Positions 1 through 11,812 of a stretch of DNA of 64,000 bases are shown here, piece by piece. Source of the stretch: Atrichornis clamosus (taxonomy: Eukaryota; Chordata; Aves; Passeriformes; Menuridae). Numbering within the stretch: position 1 is the first letter of the stretch; the number at the start of each line of letters is the position of its first letter. Made by a program: the position numbers and the translations under genes. The notes beneath the pieces were generated by a model. It had not been told where the DNA came from. It made no database searches and saw nothing but the letters and a program-made list of their open reading frames with translations. The DNA lies in NCBI GenBank assembly GCA_013400975.1, contig WBMZ01003425.1:124001-188000 (forward strand). Reading direction: 5' to 3'.

Positions 1-3000
1 GCTGCAAACTTCCAGGAATGGTGATACCAGGTAGGACCACAGCTGTGTCTCCTCAGAGTCACGGACCCCACAGGGACATCTTCGTTAAAATGAAGGTCAA
101 AACAACTGTCCTGACTCAGAGAGTTTGTGACGTACCCAGCTGCCCTCAGACACTTCCCAGAGAGAGCAAAACAGACGTGACCCAAACTCTGGACCCCCAC
201 GTGAAGAGGTGCACCAGACCTTTGTGAGTGCTGCTACCCCCTTAGGCGGTATTTTCCCTTTTTTTGCACTATAGAATATTGGTCAATATGCACACAAAAA
301 ACCCCAACCGACTGAAATATTAAGTCAATATGAACTTGAACTCATCAACCACAATAACAGCTTAAAATTATACTAGAAGCAGAGGCAGTAGGTTGAACCA
401 AGGATCCTAACAGCTGAAATCTCTGCTGTACAGCAAGAGCAACAAAGAGAGCATCTACTCCTATCGCACAAACTAGAACAAAAAAGCTTTGAATTATGTC
501 AGAACTCCGTGGATACCTTGGAATGCAAATCTTGGACGTATCATGTCTGTTGCACACCCTTTCACTCCCTTGGTTTTGGCTTTTAAGTCAAGGAGGGGGA
601 AGAAAAATCAGGATTCACTCTAGTGGTCTGGGATTACTGAGGACAGATGCTGCTGTGTCTGGAGTTGCTCCTCAACTTCCTTGGAGGCCAGCACTTGGTT
701 CATACTCAGGCACTCCACAATCCCATGAGTCCTGCATCTTGCTGGAGGAGAGGGAAAACTACATTGAAAACAATTTTCAGTGCAAGGTACTGCCTAAGAA
801 TAGAGATATTCATCTGAAGGGAGATGGTCTAGCTATAGATTTCTTGAGATAAATCATTTTATTCATAGAATGGCATCACCAGTTAATGAATTTTTCTGAA
901 GTCTGGCTACCCCTCACTTTTAACTTCTGACCATTTGCTGCTTTTATGTCTTTGATGCACTTCCATCTCATAAATTGCAAATGAGAAACCTTTTTTGAAG
1001 TATGTGAATTTCACTTAATGTTATTCTAGTCCACCAGGAATGTGAACATGAACCAAACTTTGACTCCCAACAGAGGGTTGCCACAGCTGGATACAGCCAC
1101 ATGTTTCTTACTGCTTCCTTTACATTTTCTAATTCACACAGGCTCTCAGAAATAAGCAAACAAACAATTGAACTGGCTAACAGACCAAGGATAATTTAAT
1201 GTTTGAGGATTTTTTCTGACAAAAGATCAAAGTATTAGGTAAATTTTTTTTTCTGATAAAAGTGTTTTGCTGCACACACATTTTAAAACCTGAAAACCTT
1301 GTGCAGTATACAAGAAGAGCAGTTTGAGGGTTAGGGCTTTACATTTATACATTTGAAATATCACAGGCAACTCCTCTGCTTTTCATTTTGCAGATGAAGA
1401 GATGGAACAAGTCATTTTATGATCTTTAGGCTGAAGTAAAATATTGGCAGAACGGGAAAAGAACCCAGACTTCTTTCTCTGCATTCCTTTCTCTCCTTCC
1501 TTCAACCTTCAGATCCCAATTTCATCATAAAAATAAAATACCTTACAGAAACCATACACACATGGCACTGACATGTTTTGGCCTTTCCTCTGGCACATGA
1601 ATCCATTCAGAGCCACCCATATGAAATGATGGTTCAGTAGGAGTACGGCCAGGTCCTACCTCCTTCTGCTCTCCTGGCAAATCTGGATAAGCTAACTGAG
1701 GAATTTAGGAGGATTTAATGGCTATTTGATCCTCACTAAAAGGCCCAGACAGATGAGCCAGTCTCAGGTCATGGTGAGTGGTGAGGGACTAACTTTTGCC
1801 CTCATCAGTTTGCCTAAATTTACCATGAACCTCTAAGAGTTTTACTTTATTGGAAAATTTTACTTTACCCAGCACTGGATCCATGTTTAACCTGGATTTC
1901 ATGTAAGTTTTCTTTGCAATTTGAGGGTATTTGAAAAGCAGGTAGTTTTCACAAAGAGTTATTTTTAGGTAGCTTATGGAACTTCAAAACAGGTAAGAAT
2001 TACACTGTCTCCATTTTTTCCTTCTGCTGTTCATGCTCTCCTTACTCCAAAATTGCAAACATCCGTACATGAAAAAGTCAAGGCTCTTACAAAACTACTA
2101 CTTCAGAGGAAAACCTTTCAGCCTAGCTCTGTAGGAAGAGAAAAAGTATCTGTTGTGAACTGGAAAGGAAAATAAAACCTGTGAGTATTATTTAGTTGTC
2201 CTTTAAAAAGCATGTCTCTCTTTGCATTATGTGGGACAAGCCCAGAACACGTGATGAACCACTTCTGCACCGTTATTCAGATTTTTCTAAGGCTTTCCTA
2301 ACTTTCTTTTTTGTATAAATTGATCAGTATATGTAGGAACTCTTTTTTTCTGATGGCTAGTTCTTCAAACTGTGGGAGGGGGAAATAGGAAAATGTAATA
2401 TACTGTAGAAATCTACTTTCATGCTAAGCAAAGGTGAATCTTTAAAATTCCATATTTCTATTTCACAAAATATTTTTCTTTCCTAGAAGTCAGATGAGCT
2501 CAGTGTTGCAGCTGACACTGCCCAGAATGGTTTCTAGCTCTCATATCTTAAGCTGAGCGTATCTGTAAGCCCTGTGATAGCTCCTGCTGCCAAAACCCAG
2601 AGATCAAAATGCTTGCCTCTCCAATTAATCATTATTCATACAATCAAACAGCATATCTAGAGTAAAATTTCTGGAAAATGTGGCCCAAATGAGCTGAAAT
2701 ATTATTTCATTCATTGCTGTAAATACAGTACTAATAACTGAAAAGCTCTGATTTTAATATTTCGAGTGCCTTTTAGATATAGTAGAATGTTTTTCAACAG
2801 GGCTGTCTTCTGACAATAACTCAATGAAGCCAGGAAAACATATGCAGAGACAGACACCCACATCTGAGTAGGAAAAAACCCTGAAATGAGACCTAAAGAG
2901 CTCGGGAAGAAAGACATGAAAAGCTTTATACCCCAACAAAACTATTAAAGTAAACCTCATTTAGTTTCATTGTTGATACATATTTAGTTGAACTGGAACT

Positions 3001-6000
3001 TTGAAGAGCACTATAGTTCTTGAAAAGGACAGGTCCTGCTTACGAAGAGATTGAGCTTCTGAGTCACACGGGCCTGGGTTTTCCACTGTACTTAAATATC
3101 TGGAGGTATGAAAGAGCTCCTGAGCAGACCTGAACAACTTCCCTATACTTCACCTTCAGCAGATTCTCAAAAATGTGTTTTCACTGAAAACAGTGAGGAA
3201 GAACTTGCACCTATCTCCTTTCTGGATGCTGTTTCCTAAGTAGAAAGAGCTATTGAACAAATCAGCAATGCTCCCTCTGCGTGTTTTTCAGAGACCTGAA
3301 GTAATCATTGCCTGGGAAAGCAAAGATTCAAATGTTTCCTATTCCCATCGCCTATGTCCAACTTATTCACCTGGCTTGAACAATGCACTGCTGCCCAGAA
3401 GCTGGTTTTTTTCCCAAGGAGAAAGGACAGAAGTGCTTTTGAGAGGGATGGGACTTGACAGCATGTTAGAATGATGACCCTCAAGTAGCTGAATACATTG
3501 CCAGGTATCACACAGATTAATTCTGATTCTTCCAGCTCTGTTTTGTAAACTCAGGCTTGGAAAAGCCACCCTTTTTTGTGGTGAGAAGGTAGTTAAAACT
3601 CCACTCCTTCAACCCTGCCATCTCTTTAAAACTAAGGAAACAAAGAGCAGGGAGTTTGTATCTGTGTGATACAAACTTGTACTAAATTTGAGTTCTAGCA
3701 AACCCCTACAAATCAATGTCAATAAAAACTTGCAGTTTTCATAAATAATTATACAGCCCAGACAGGTGAGGTGCTCCAAGGAAAGAAAACATGAACTCAT
3801 TTGTATTTATCATTAGTAATGATACAGCCAAACTTCCCCTCCTCCAGCCATTATAAATGTATGCAAAATTTAAATGAAAAAATTATCGTAGGTCTTAGGA
3901 GACAGTGCTATATCATCTTAAGTACACATGTACCTTCTCTGTTTCATTAGTAAACTAGAGTTAGTGAATTAAAATAGTTTTAAGTTATTCCCTCTATAGT
4001 GAAAACCGTGTGCTGTATTTAATAGCAATCAGAGCTTGGAAGCTCTAAACCTAAAAATCAGAGATTTTGTTATGGCAAGCGCTAAATAGCAATACTGAAA
4101 AATGCAGCTGTCTTAATGGTATGAGCTATTACTTTAACTCACAAAGCATTTTGTATAGTCTGTGTGTTCCTCTATTGTATATCTCAAAAGACAGCCATAA
4201 ATACAGAGCTGGAGTATTCACTTGAACAGTGTATTTTTCAGCCATGTATTTCTTTAGAAATGGTATATTTTGTATTATTGTGAAGTGCATCTTCATAGAA
4301 ACTCCGTAGTTTATTGATTCCATTGAATTGTGCAAGACTGAAATTCTAAACCGTGCTTTTGTCATTGATCCTTAAATCGTATCATTAAAATAGAACTCAA
4401 TGATGTTTTGAATACACTGATCCTAATAATTTTATTGCTTGTGAAGTTTCATTGTGGCACCGGTGACTAACAGCTCCTGAAGAAAAAAAATAAAAATATT
4501 CCTGAAACACAATTGTGTCCAAACTATTTGAAGGGTACAGAAACCAATTACAGTAAAATCGTGTGTTCTCAATCAGGCTCCATAAAAAGCATTCCAGCAA
4601 GAAGAGATGCTGGGTTGTTTATTGTGGGAAGTTACTGAATGCTTAACTATGCAGATGAAATTCTCCTCATTCTTTTATACAAGGCAGCAAAATAAATAAC
4701 TTAACAGCTCCCAGCTCCCAAGGTAGTCTTGTTAATCGGTCCAATATTGTTCTAATTCTCCTCGTTGCTAACTGAATTGAAGCATGTAACTGGATAAAAT
4801 GTGTCTTTAGATACCATGTACTTATTCCGATTACTATTTGGTTGATTGATGACTTTCTGATTTTTTGAAACAATGCCAGCACAGTGGCCTCTTGGTAGCT
4901 GAACACATGACTGCTGTTTGTTGTGCTTTGGGGGGACTGCAATGCGAGGTCTGGCTCAGTCATTTTTAAAATCAATACTTGCTCTCTGAGCACGGGATAA
5001 TTTAGAGAACATAATTCAGAATTCTACCTTTCAGCATGTATCCTCCATCAAAGGAGGATTTTTGTCCAGAGTCAGCACAAAGGCTACATGACCCAAGAAT
5101 GCACAGATAAGGTTAAAAAAGAGAGGGAAAATACATTTTTTTTTAAAACTAAAGCATCACTAGCCATATGTGTAGATAAATGTGTCTTTCATGTATTTGC
5201 ACTTATAGTACGTGTGTACCTCCATGAATACGAAATGGATGTTTTGAATAAATTTCAGTTTTTGCTTAGTCTTATGTGTTTTGGTTTTTTTCCTCCCGTT
5301 TTGACTATTTGTGTTTTATCTCACTCTTTTTAAAGCAAGGTCATACTTCCCTGCAAAGAGAGAAGTGTCTGAAAATGGGACCTGCAAAGTCTCTGATCAG
5401 TTGGTGTTGTCTTCCCCATGCTGGAGTTCTGAAAAACCTGAACACTGAACAACCTCCTACACGGGTATTAGTGGTGTTCCACCCCCAGCAGCAGTGGCTT
5501 GAACCAAATTCGCTCCGTTAGGTCAGTGCAGTTCTGCACACGTAAATGGAGACTAACAGAGCCTAGTCAGACCTACTGTTCTTTGGGTGTTGAATAAACA
5601 CCAGTGTTATGCATTTTGATCCTTTTGGAGTAATCTTCACATCTAAACACTTTGGCTCAAGGTTGTGCTTCCATTTTGCCTTCCATATCCTTTCCATTAG
5701 TGAAAATCTCTAATCTTCCAGCTTCTCTGAACTTCAGCGGTCTTCTGAATCCTCTCTCTGCCATTAAAATATAAAGTTCTCTTTGCACTTTCTCTTTCTG
5801 CTTTCTCCATCCTCCTCTGAGCTGAGCACCCTCAGAGATTCCTATTTCCCGTGCAGCATCCAGATACATTCTTACACCCATATCCTGCAAGATTTCCTTC
5901 TCTCCTCCCATGTCAAAAATTTTTACTCCTCTTATGTTTTGACAGAAGCTGCTGAAGTCAGTAGAGCCTCGTTCATATTTAAAATGTGCTTAATTTTCTT

Positions 6001-7239
6001 TTAGATTCTGAATGTATTTTAACTCCTCAATACAGAAAAGCTCAGGCACAATCCTTCTGCCCAGTTTGCCCCCAGCTTAGAGGACTGGGAATCCTTCTAC
6101 AAGTTCCCGCTTTCATTCTAATTTTGCTTCTAACTCCTTCACAAGAGAAAACTTCCAGGTATCTCTGAACAAAATTTACAGCTTTTCTTCATTGTCACAG
6201 CACCCTGAGCAAAGAAGGATCTGTCACAAAAAGCACAAAGCCATCTAATTCGTAGCTAGTGACAGTGTCATTAGAAGTGGTACACAAAATGTCTGGAGAT
6301 CTGGGGAAAAACGCCTGTTGCCTCAAAGATATTAATTATTCTCAAACATCTCATCCTCATCCAGATTTCTTACAAGGAAAATATTTGCCTTAATTCTTTG
6401 CAACACTCATTTGATTTCTACTTGAAAATCCATAGATGGCAGAAAATTAGCTTTAGCAAGTTGAGTTTTCTAATCATTCTCCTTTCTTTATATGCTTGTT
6501 TTAATAGAAATTGAATTAAATATGACACAAAATAGTACAGAATACTGACAAAAACATAAATAATTTCAACCATCTAAAGACTAATGAAAAACTGTAATTT
6601 CTCTTACTTTATTATGTATTATTCTCAGTCATTTGATGAGCCCTCAGTTATTCTGGTGTGGACCAAGAAATTAAAATCTACTCAGGATGGAAAAGTTTCA
6701 ATCTCTGCATCCATTATAAATTTTTTATGAGGATTATCAGTGCTGTTTCATTCTATACACTTTGCTGGATGCCCATAACAGCAGCTGCAGCACTGGAGCT
6801 CTGCAAAGCAGTTCCCTTTCAACTTTTTCCACAGCTATCTCCAAAGGTCATCCTTTGGGGATGAAGTTTCTGGTGTCTGTAAATAAATTTTAAACAGCAG
6901 ATTTAAACCTTAGTTCTTTTTTTGAATTGCGAGTTAAAATATATTCCTTCTGGTTTTTTAGGAAAATCCTTGTTATTCTTTCTCACAGAAGGGCATAATA
7001 TAAGCATCAAGATACTTCATAAAAATTTACATTTTCCAAATCATCGGATCCAAGGTTTGTATTCTAGGGTAGACAACTTCCCAGGGTTGGTTGATGTTTT
7101 CTGCAACAAGATAGATGTTAAAGTGCAGATTTCTACCCAACTAAACCTCAAAGTAAAACATGGTGAAAGAGAAGAACAGAAGGAAGCTACCTAACTGAAC
7201 CCAGAGAGGAGAGTTTAAGGCACCCATTTCCATGTCACT
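1..7239. other. AT-rich noncoding DNA, no gene seen
   Basis: No open frame here exceeds about 120 codons, and none resembles a protein I recognise. The first 240 bases are somewhat richer in G+C, carry a few CpGs and a CACGTG E-box near 199, and contain donor-like GTAGGA and GTGAGT and acceptor-like pyrimidine-CTCAG words, but no consistent exon can be drawn from them. The rest is AT-rich single-copy-looking sequence with short T runs (for example near 259 and 1241). I see no transposon end, tandem array or RNA gene. It could be intergenic or intronic. Confidence 0.6.
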
Positions 7240-7334
7240 GAGCTTTGTTCTCATTCCTGCTTTGTAGCTCAGAAGCCCTTGGTGTCACCTCTCAGGTGAG
7301 GCTTCTTCTCTTTCCCCACAGAAAAAAGGTGAGT
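7240..7334 (+). other. Dense cluster of splice-site-like signals
   Basis: Within 95 bases there are two acceptor-donor pairs. A pyrimidine-rich tract ending in TTTGTAG at 7267 precedes 28 bases that end in CTCAG, followed by GTGAGG (donor after 7295). A second pyrimidine tract ending in CCCCACAG at 7321 precedes only seven bases (7322-7328), followed by a perfect GTGAGT donor. The 26-base interval between them is too short to be an intron, so at most one pair could be used per transcript. The match is visible in the sequence; use as a microexon is speculation. A frame is open across the region, but it does not look like a known protein. Confidence 0.12.
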
Positions 7335-10196
7335 GTTGTCCACAGCTTGGCTTCTACAAGGTTTAGGAACTTTGGCACTTGTGGAGGGGGTGGAGGAATT
7401 CCATGTTTTTTTATGAATAACCACCAGGATACATAGCTTTTAAAATCTAGGTGACAGATTTTCTGCATTTCATCTGTCTTTGAGAAATGCAACAGCAACA
7501 AGAACCCTCCCACCTCATTCCTCATTACCACTTGTCTCTGCTATGGTACGACACAAAAACTACATTTCAATTGCAGGAGCTTGAAAAAATTACTTGACTC
7601 AGTATGTACATTGATAAAACAGACAAATACAGCACAGGAAGGAAAAGTGAAGGATCAGGAAGAAACCCAAGTTCTCAGCTTTGCACCTGAGGACACCTGG
7701 GTGGTTTTGGGGCAGGAATAGAGGCTGATAGATATTCTGTGTTAGCCCCAGTGGGAAGGGAAACAGGAACATGCACTGGAAACCTGTGATAATGTTTCTT
7801 GGTCTTTAGTAGAAAGAAATAGGGAAAACTTGCACAAAGATATGCTACAACCATTAAAGTACTTTTTTTTCAAGTGAAAATAAAACAGAAGCTAGAACAA
7901 TTATTTCAGAAACAAACAGCAAGGATAAAAATATTTTGACTTGAAATATTGTATTAATAGTGCTTGACTCTAGCTTTATTTCATAGTATATTATTTCAGA
8001 AAGGGAGAGTGGCTTTTTTCACTTCATTTGCCTTAGATTTTGGGTTCTTGCCCTTCATTTACGGGTACAAGTACAGGTACCTTCACATCCAACTTCTTAG
8101 CAAAGGAAAAAATACTCAGACATGTACCTGCAGCATAATTTTATGTCTTCAAGCTGCAAGCATAAATTATATGACAGAAAGATGGGAAAATTGCAGGGTT
8201 TTGACATGATTTTATTTAGAATATATATGATTATGCACATATCATTTTGAGTCGGAAATTATCTCATTTGTGAGAAATAACACCTCTGACTTCACTGAAC
8301 ATAAAACAAAGGGTTTGTCACGGGGGCTCACCAAAAGGCACCTTTAGGAAAAACAGTATCTTTCATGGCCAGGTTACTGCAAACACTGTAATATTTAATT
8401 TTAAGATATTTTAAAAACCTTCACAATTATAATATCTGTATCATAATTCTATAATCCATACACAACTACTCTTGCACTGTTTATGTTGGCAAATCAATAA
8501 TTACCAGAACAGAGACTGTAAAAGCTGGCATTTCTTCATCCTCCTTCACATTGTTTTCTCCTTTTCTAACCCATTCCATTTACTTCCTGTGGCACGGGCA
8601 GGTGAACTGCTCCTTCAGCTTGTTCAGTGAGCCCAGACAGAATGTTTATTTATGCTTATTCAATGAGCCTGCAAGCAAGCCTTCCTTTGCCAAACTGTCC
8701 TTATCTCCTCTCTCATGACATCTCTCAATTTGCAGATATATCCCACTAAATTTTAGATGCCTGAGTCTCAGCTTCAGGACCCCAACTGTCCTAAGGTAAG
8801 TCTTGTGTCCATGATCAGGCCTCAGCTACCCTGGATCCAGCCCCCAGGATGGCAGCTGAAGAAGCAGTGAAATGCCACATGCCTGCAGATTCAAATACAG
8901 ACTATGGGTTGTAGATTTTTCACCCCTGTTGCAAGGTCAGAGAAATTTTACTCTCATGAAAGTTTCTACTTTACACAACTATTCTAAAACTTAAGGGACA
9001 TCGCCTTGGGCTACCACCCTTTTCCAGAACAGAACTGTTCTCACATTCCTGCTGATTGTATCCAGAAGGATCTGGGAGCAGTGTGTGCTGTGACTTTCTT
9101 GGCAGTAGAGCTAATATTTTCCAAAATAGCCATCAGTTCTGGATATGTCAGTCTGATTTTTTAATCTTGAGGTAACACCAGGCCAATTACTGTCAGGTTG
9201 TTTGGAATTAGGGACAGGATGCTGAAGCTTTTGCTTTCAGAGTGTACTTTTAAAGCCAGCTCTGGCAAATGCAGAAAGGGTCTCCTGGTTGCCCAGTGGC
9301 CTGCAGCACATGTAAAAGTAGCAGTGATGTGGTCCAGCACAGGACAGGATTCCTCAGCTCACTCAGTGAGTGCTCATGGAGTCTGGGTGCAAGTCACTGC
9401 TCTCTGGTGTGAGAATAGGAGCAGGTAATAAAGGACTTAAGAAAGAGAAGAACAGGCTGTTAACGTGTAAATGGATATTATTTCAAGAGTGTCTTTAGAC
9501 TTGCTGTGCTCCAGATTTTGGGTCTGGAACACAGACAGTCCTCAGGAGAGTACTGGTATCTGCACATCCATGAAATTGGAGAATCCAGTCCTAGCTTTTA
9601 AAAGAGACAGTGATAATATGGCCCTGACATCCCTGAGTTTATCTTCAAAGTCAAGAAATAGAAGGGGCTTCACATTTTATGTGATTTTCCTTTTGTTCTG
9701 TGGATTAAACTGTGCCAACCTTGGACCAAAATTCTTCTGAGCTTTGATTCTTCTAAATTTGGTTTTGAACCGTGTGTCTTTGGACCTCTCTTAAGAGCAG
9801 ATTCACAATCTAAATACATGAGTTACTCATGAAAGGAATGCACGTGTTGGAATAATTTCATCACTTTCTGCTAATCAGATGAAATGCTGTTGAATAATGT
9901 TGGTTTCCCTGCCACATTTCCTGACAAAACTCCTTCACGAAAATAAAATCTGCAGGAATTGTAGTACTTTTATAAAAAGTCATGACCCCTTTAAGGAACT
10001 GATTTCTCCAACACCCTATGTTTCATTAGAATTGTTTTCCTTTAAATAATTTCATAATTCTCTGTTAATGAGCAAGTGATGTGTGTGTTGGACTAGATAG
10101 CACGTGATGTCTAAACCACCAATCACTTCCCTGGACCTCCTATCTCTCAAACCACCTGCTAATCATAACAATTGTTAATTTGAGACATTTTAGCCA
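7335..10196. other. Noncoding DNA, no gene seen
   Basis: This AT-rich stretch has a short G-rich patch at about 7381-7397 and otherwise no repeats or RNA genes that I can identify. The open frames are short (under 90 codons) and unremarkable. A GTTGGACTAGAT word near 10,089 resembles the 3' part of avian CR1 LINEs but does not continue as one. Confidence 0.55.
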
Positions 10197-10600
10197 TTGC
10201 TGGTGTCAGTGACAACACCACGTAGCCTGCCATGGCCATTTGGCCAGTCTTCCCACCCACCTCAGCGACCGCCGCCGCTGCTGCTGCTGCCCATTTTGGG
10301 CTCTATTGTTCTTCCGCCTCTTCTGTCCACAAGCAATTCCTCCTCTCCTAATCTCGGGGGAATCTCTGCCTTCACAATGGGGGCAGGGCCATTCGCTTTG
10401 TGTGCAAGATAATCTTTTATAGAATTGTTCTCACACACACAGAGACACACACGCACCATCCTGTTCACGCTCTTTCTGCTTCTGGAAGGTGGATGAACAG
10501 CAATGGGAAGGTTTAAAAAGCTGATAGGAAGTGTTAACTCTCTCTGGTTGCCTCTCCCCTTGTTGATATGCACTTAAAAATGCATATAGATATGGCTAAA
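10197..10600. promoter_or_regulatory. Candidate cis-regulatory stretch with CCG/CTG triplets
   Basis: This GC-richer patch lies roughly 0.7-1 kb upstream of the CpG island. It holds about ten CpGs between 10,220 and 10,480, clearly more than its flanks, and a triplet tract of three CCG units followed by four CTG units (10,269-10,289). It also contains short CA-rich words (10,431-10,455) and SOX-like ATTGTT. No frame looks coding: the plus- and minus-strand frames here are low-complexity proline/leucine or arginine/serine products of the triplets. Position and composition suggest a proximal regulatory element of the promoter downstream, but conservation cannot be assessed from one sequence. 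Confidence 0.25.
10269..10289. repeat. Short CCG(3)-CTG(4) triplet tract
   Basis: Three CCG units are directly followed by four CTG units. Too short to be called a microsatellite of note, but it is one of only two such GC-rich triplet tracts in the window. The other lies in the CpG island 1.1 kb away. Confidence 0.8.
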
Positions 10601-11248
10601 TTAGGACACAAGTGTAACCATTGCTACTGTCACACTCTCCCTAGGATTAAATCCAGAAGTGCTGTGAATATACATGATGGCTGCAACCTGCTAACAGATA
10701 AACAGTTAACTGGATTTGGATTTTTTAAATACCTATGTGTAAAAAGCATACAGAGAAGGAGCAAGTGCTTCCCACAGTATTTCAAATGAGAATGAAAAAT
10801 CTGAGGTGATCAGTTAAAGGAAGCAGAACTGACAGCCCCTGTGCTCAGCATGGTATCTCCCTGACTTATGGATGCTCCTCTTCCCCAGCCCACTCTGAAC
10901 AGAAAACAAAATTTACTTGATTTCCCAGTCTGAATTGCTGAAGTAAAACTTTGTTGTGATAGGCTTTACCTTTAAGTCCTCCACTCTGAAGGATTTAAAG
11001 TTAGTCATTTTATTACAAAGCAGGTTGCAGAAGTGGGGGGAAGAAAAAAAAAAAAGGTAGAGCTTGCTGACCAACTGCTTTAACTAGGGTAGAAAAATCT
11101 GTAAATATTGCTGTACCCTACACAAGAGTGAATAAATGCATAGAAAGAATGCATCCTGTTGCCTGTGACACAGATAACAACGTTAGATATTTCTTTCACC
11201 TTTCAAGATTGCTTTTCTGATTTATTCACAATCCTTTGCCTGAGCAGA

Positions 11249-11282
11249 GTATAAAATTGTCTGCAAAACCTGCATCACGCAG
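11249..11282 (+). promoter_or_regulatory. Candidate core promoter with TATA-like box
   Basis: TATAAAA lies at 11,250-11,256 after a GC-balanced word (GCAGAG). Thirty bases on, at about 11,278-11,282, is a plausible initiation site, and the CpG island begins roughly 115 bases further downstream. TATA plus a downstream CpG island is a common vertebrate promoter arrangement. The position of the box relative to the island and to a downstream donor-like site supports plus-strand transcription. TATAAAA words also occur by chance in AT-rich DNA, and a minus-strand alternative exists (TTTATA at about 11,919 with ATTGG just beyond), so orientation is not certain. Confidence 0.3.
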
Positions 11283-11380
11283 GCCTTTCTTCTTGAAAAT
11301 ATTCTACTAAAAGAGCAAAGAGAAGGCTGAGGGAAATCTCGGCTCTGTCGTTACGCTTGGTCCTGCTGGAAGCTCTCCTC

Positions 11381-11401
11381 CTGCTGCTGCTGCTGCTGCT
11401 G
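11381..11401. repeat. CTG trinucleotide repeat, 7 units
   Basis: Seven perfect CTG units are preceded by two CTC units at the upstream edge of the CpG island. In one plus-strand frame they encode a leucine run, and on the minus strand glutamine, serine or alanine runs depending on frame. Such a tract could vary in length between individuals. Confidence 0.9.
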
Positions 11402-11770
11402 CTCCCGGCGCGCAGCCCGCGCCGAGGGCTCCCTCTAGTCCCTGCTCCCAGCACAGCAGGAGCCGGGATCGATACCCGAGCCCGCAGCTGCCCCCGCCCG
11501 AGCCGCAGCCGCACCGAGCCGCGCCGGCCGCGGGGAAGCGGCGGCCTCGCTGCCGGGGCTGCGCAGCCGAGCACGGACCGCGGGCTCGCTGCTGGACGGC
11601 GCCCGGCTGTTTCGGAGATTTTGGAACGTCTCCTGACAAAAGTGCTAAACGCAGAGGACGTGAGGAACAAATCCAACGTGTCCGTGTGTCCCCTGGGACG
11701 GAGGCTGCTTGCCCGAGTGTGCGCTGGACTCGCGCGGCAGCCAGGGCTGGAGTCGCTCGGTGCTTTGTTG
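11395..11770. promoter_or_regulatory. CpG island
   Basis: About 45 CpGs by hand count in some 375 bases, with G+C near two thirds, give an observed/expected CpG ratio of about 1. Everything else in the window is CpG-depleted. The island includes Sp1-like CCCCGCCC at about 11,492 and CCGCGG-type words. Unmethylated CpG islands of this kind mark promoters in vertebrates. This is the only one in 64 kb, so it is the strongest functional landmark here. Which gene or noncoding RNA it serves cannot be told from the window. Confidence 0.8.
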
Positions 11771-11812
11771 TTCTGCTGCCTTTCATTACTCTCTGCTTTG
11801 GCCAGGTGGTGA

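Larger units (their letters stand above)
11280..11808 (+). ncRNA. Possible first exon, untranslated or noncoding
   Basis: If transcription starts near 11,280, the transcript would run through the CpG island to GTG|GTGAGG, a reasonable donor after 11,808. From 11,152 to 11,843 the plus strand contains no ATG, so this would be a 5' untranslated exon or part of a long noncoding RNA rather than a coding exon. One frame (11,297-11,809) is open and includes a leucine run from the CTG triplets that imitates a signal peptide, but it has no ATG, and comparable open frames exist on the minus strand because the DNA is GC-rich. No downstream exon can be assigned with confidence. Exon boundaries are inferred. 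Confidence 0.22.

Noticed and set aside
10080..10140. GTTGGACTAGAT word resembling the 3' region of CR1 LINEs
   Set aside because: The similarity does not extend into the characteristic following sequence or the terminal octamer repeats, so a CR1 call is not supportable by eye.
11297..11812. Plus-strand open frame across the CpG island with a leucine-rich, signal-peptide-like start
   Set aside because: It has no ATG, the leucines come from the CTG repeat, and a frame of similar length is open on the opposite strand (11,307-11,819). Long open frames are expected in GC-rich DNA because stop codons are AT-rich.
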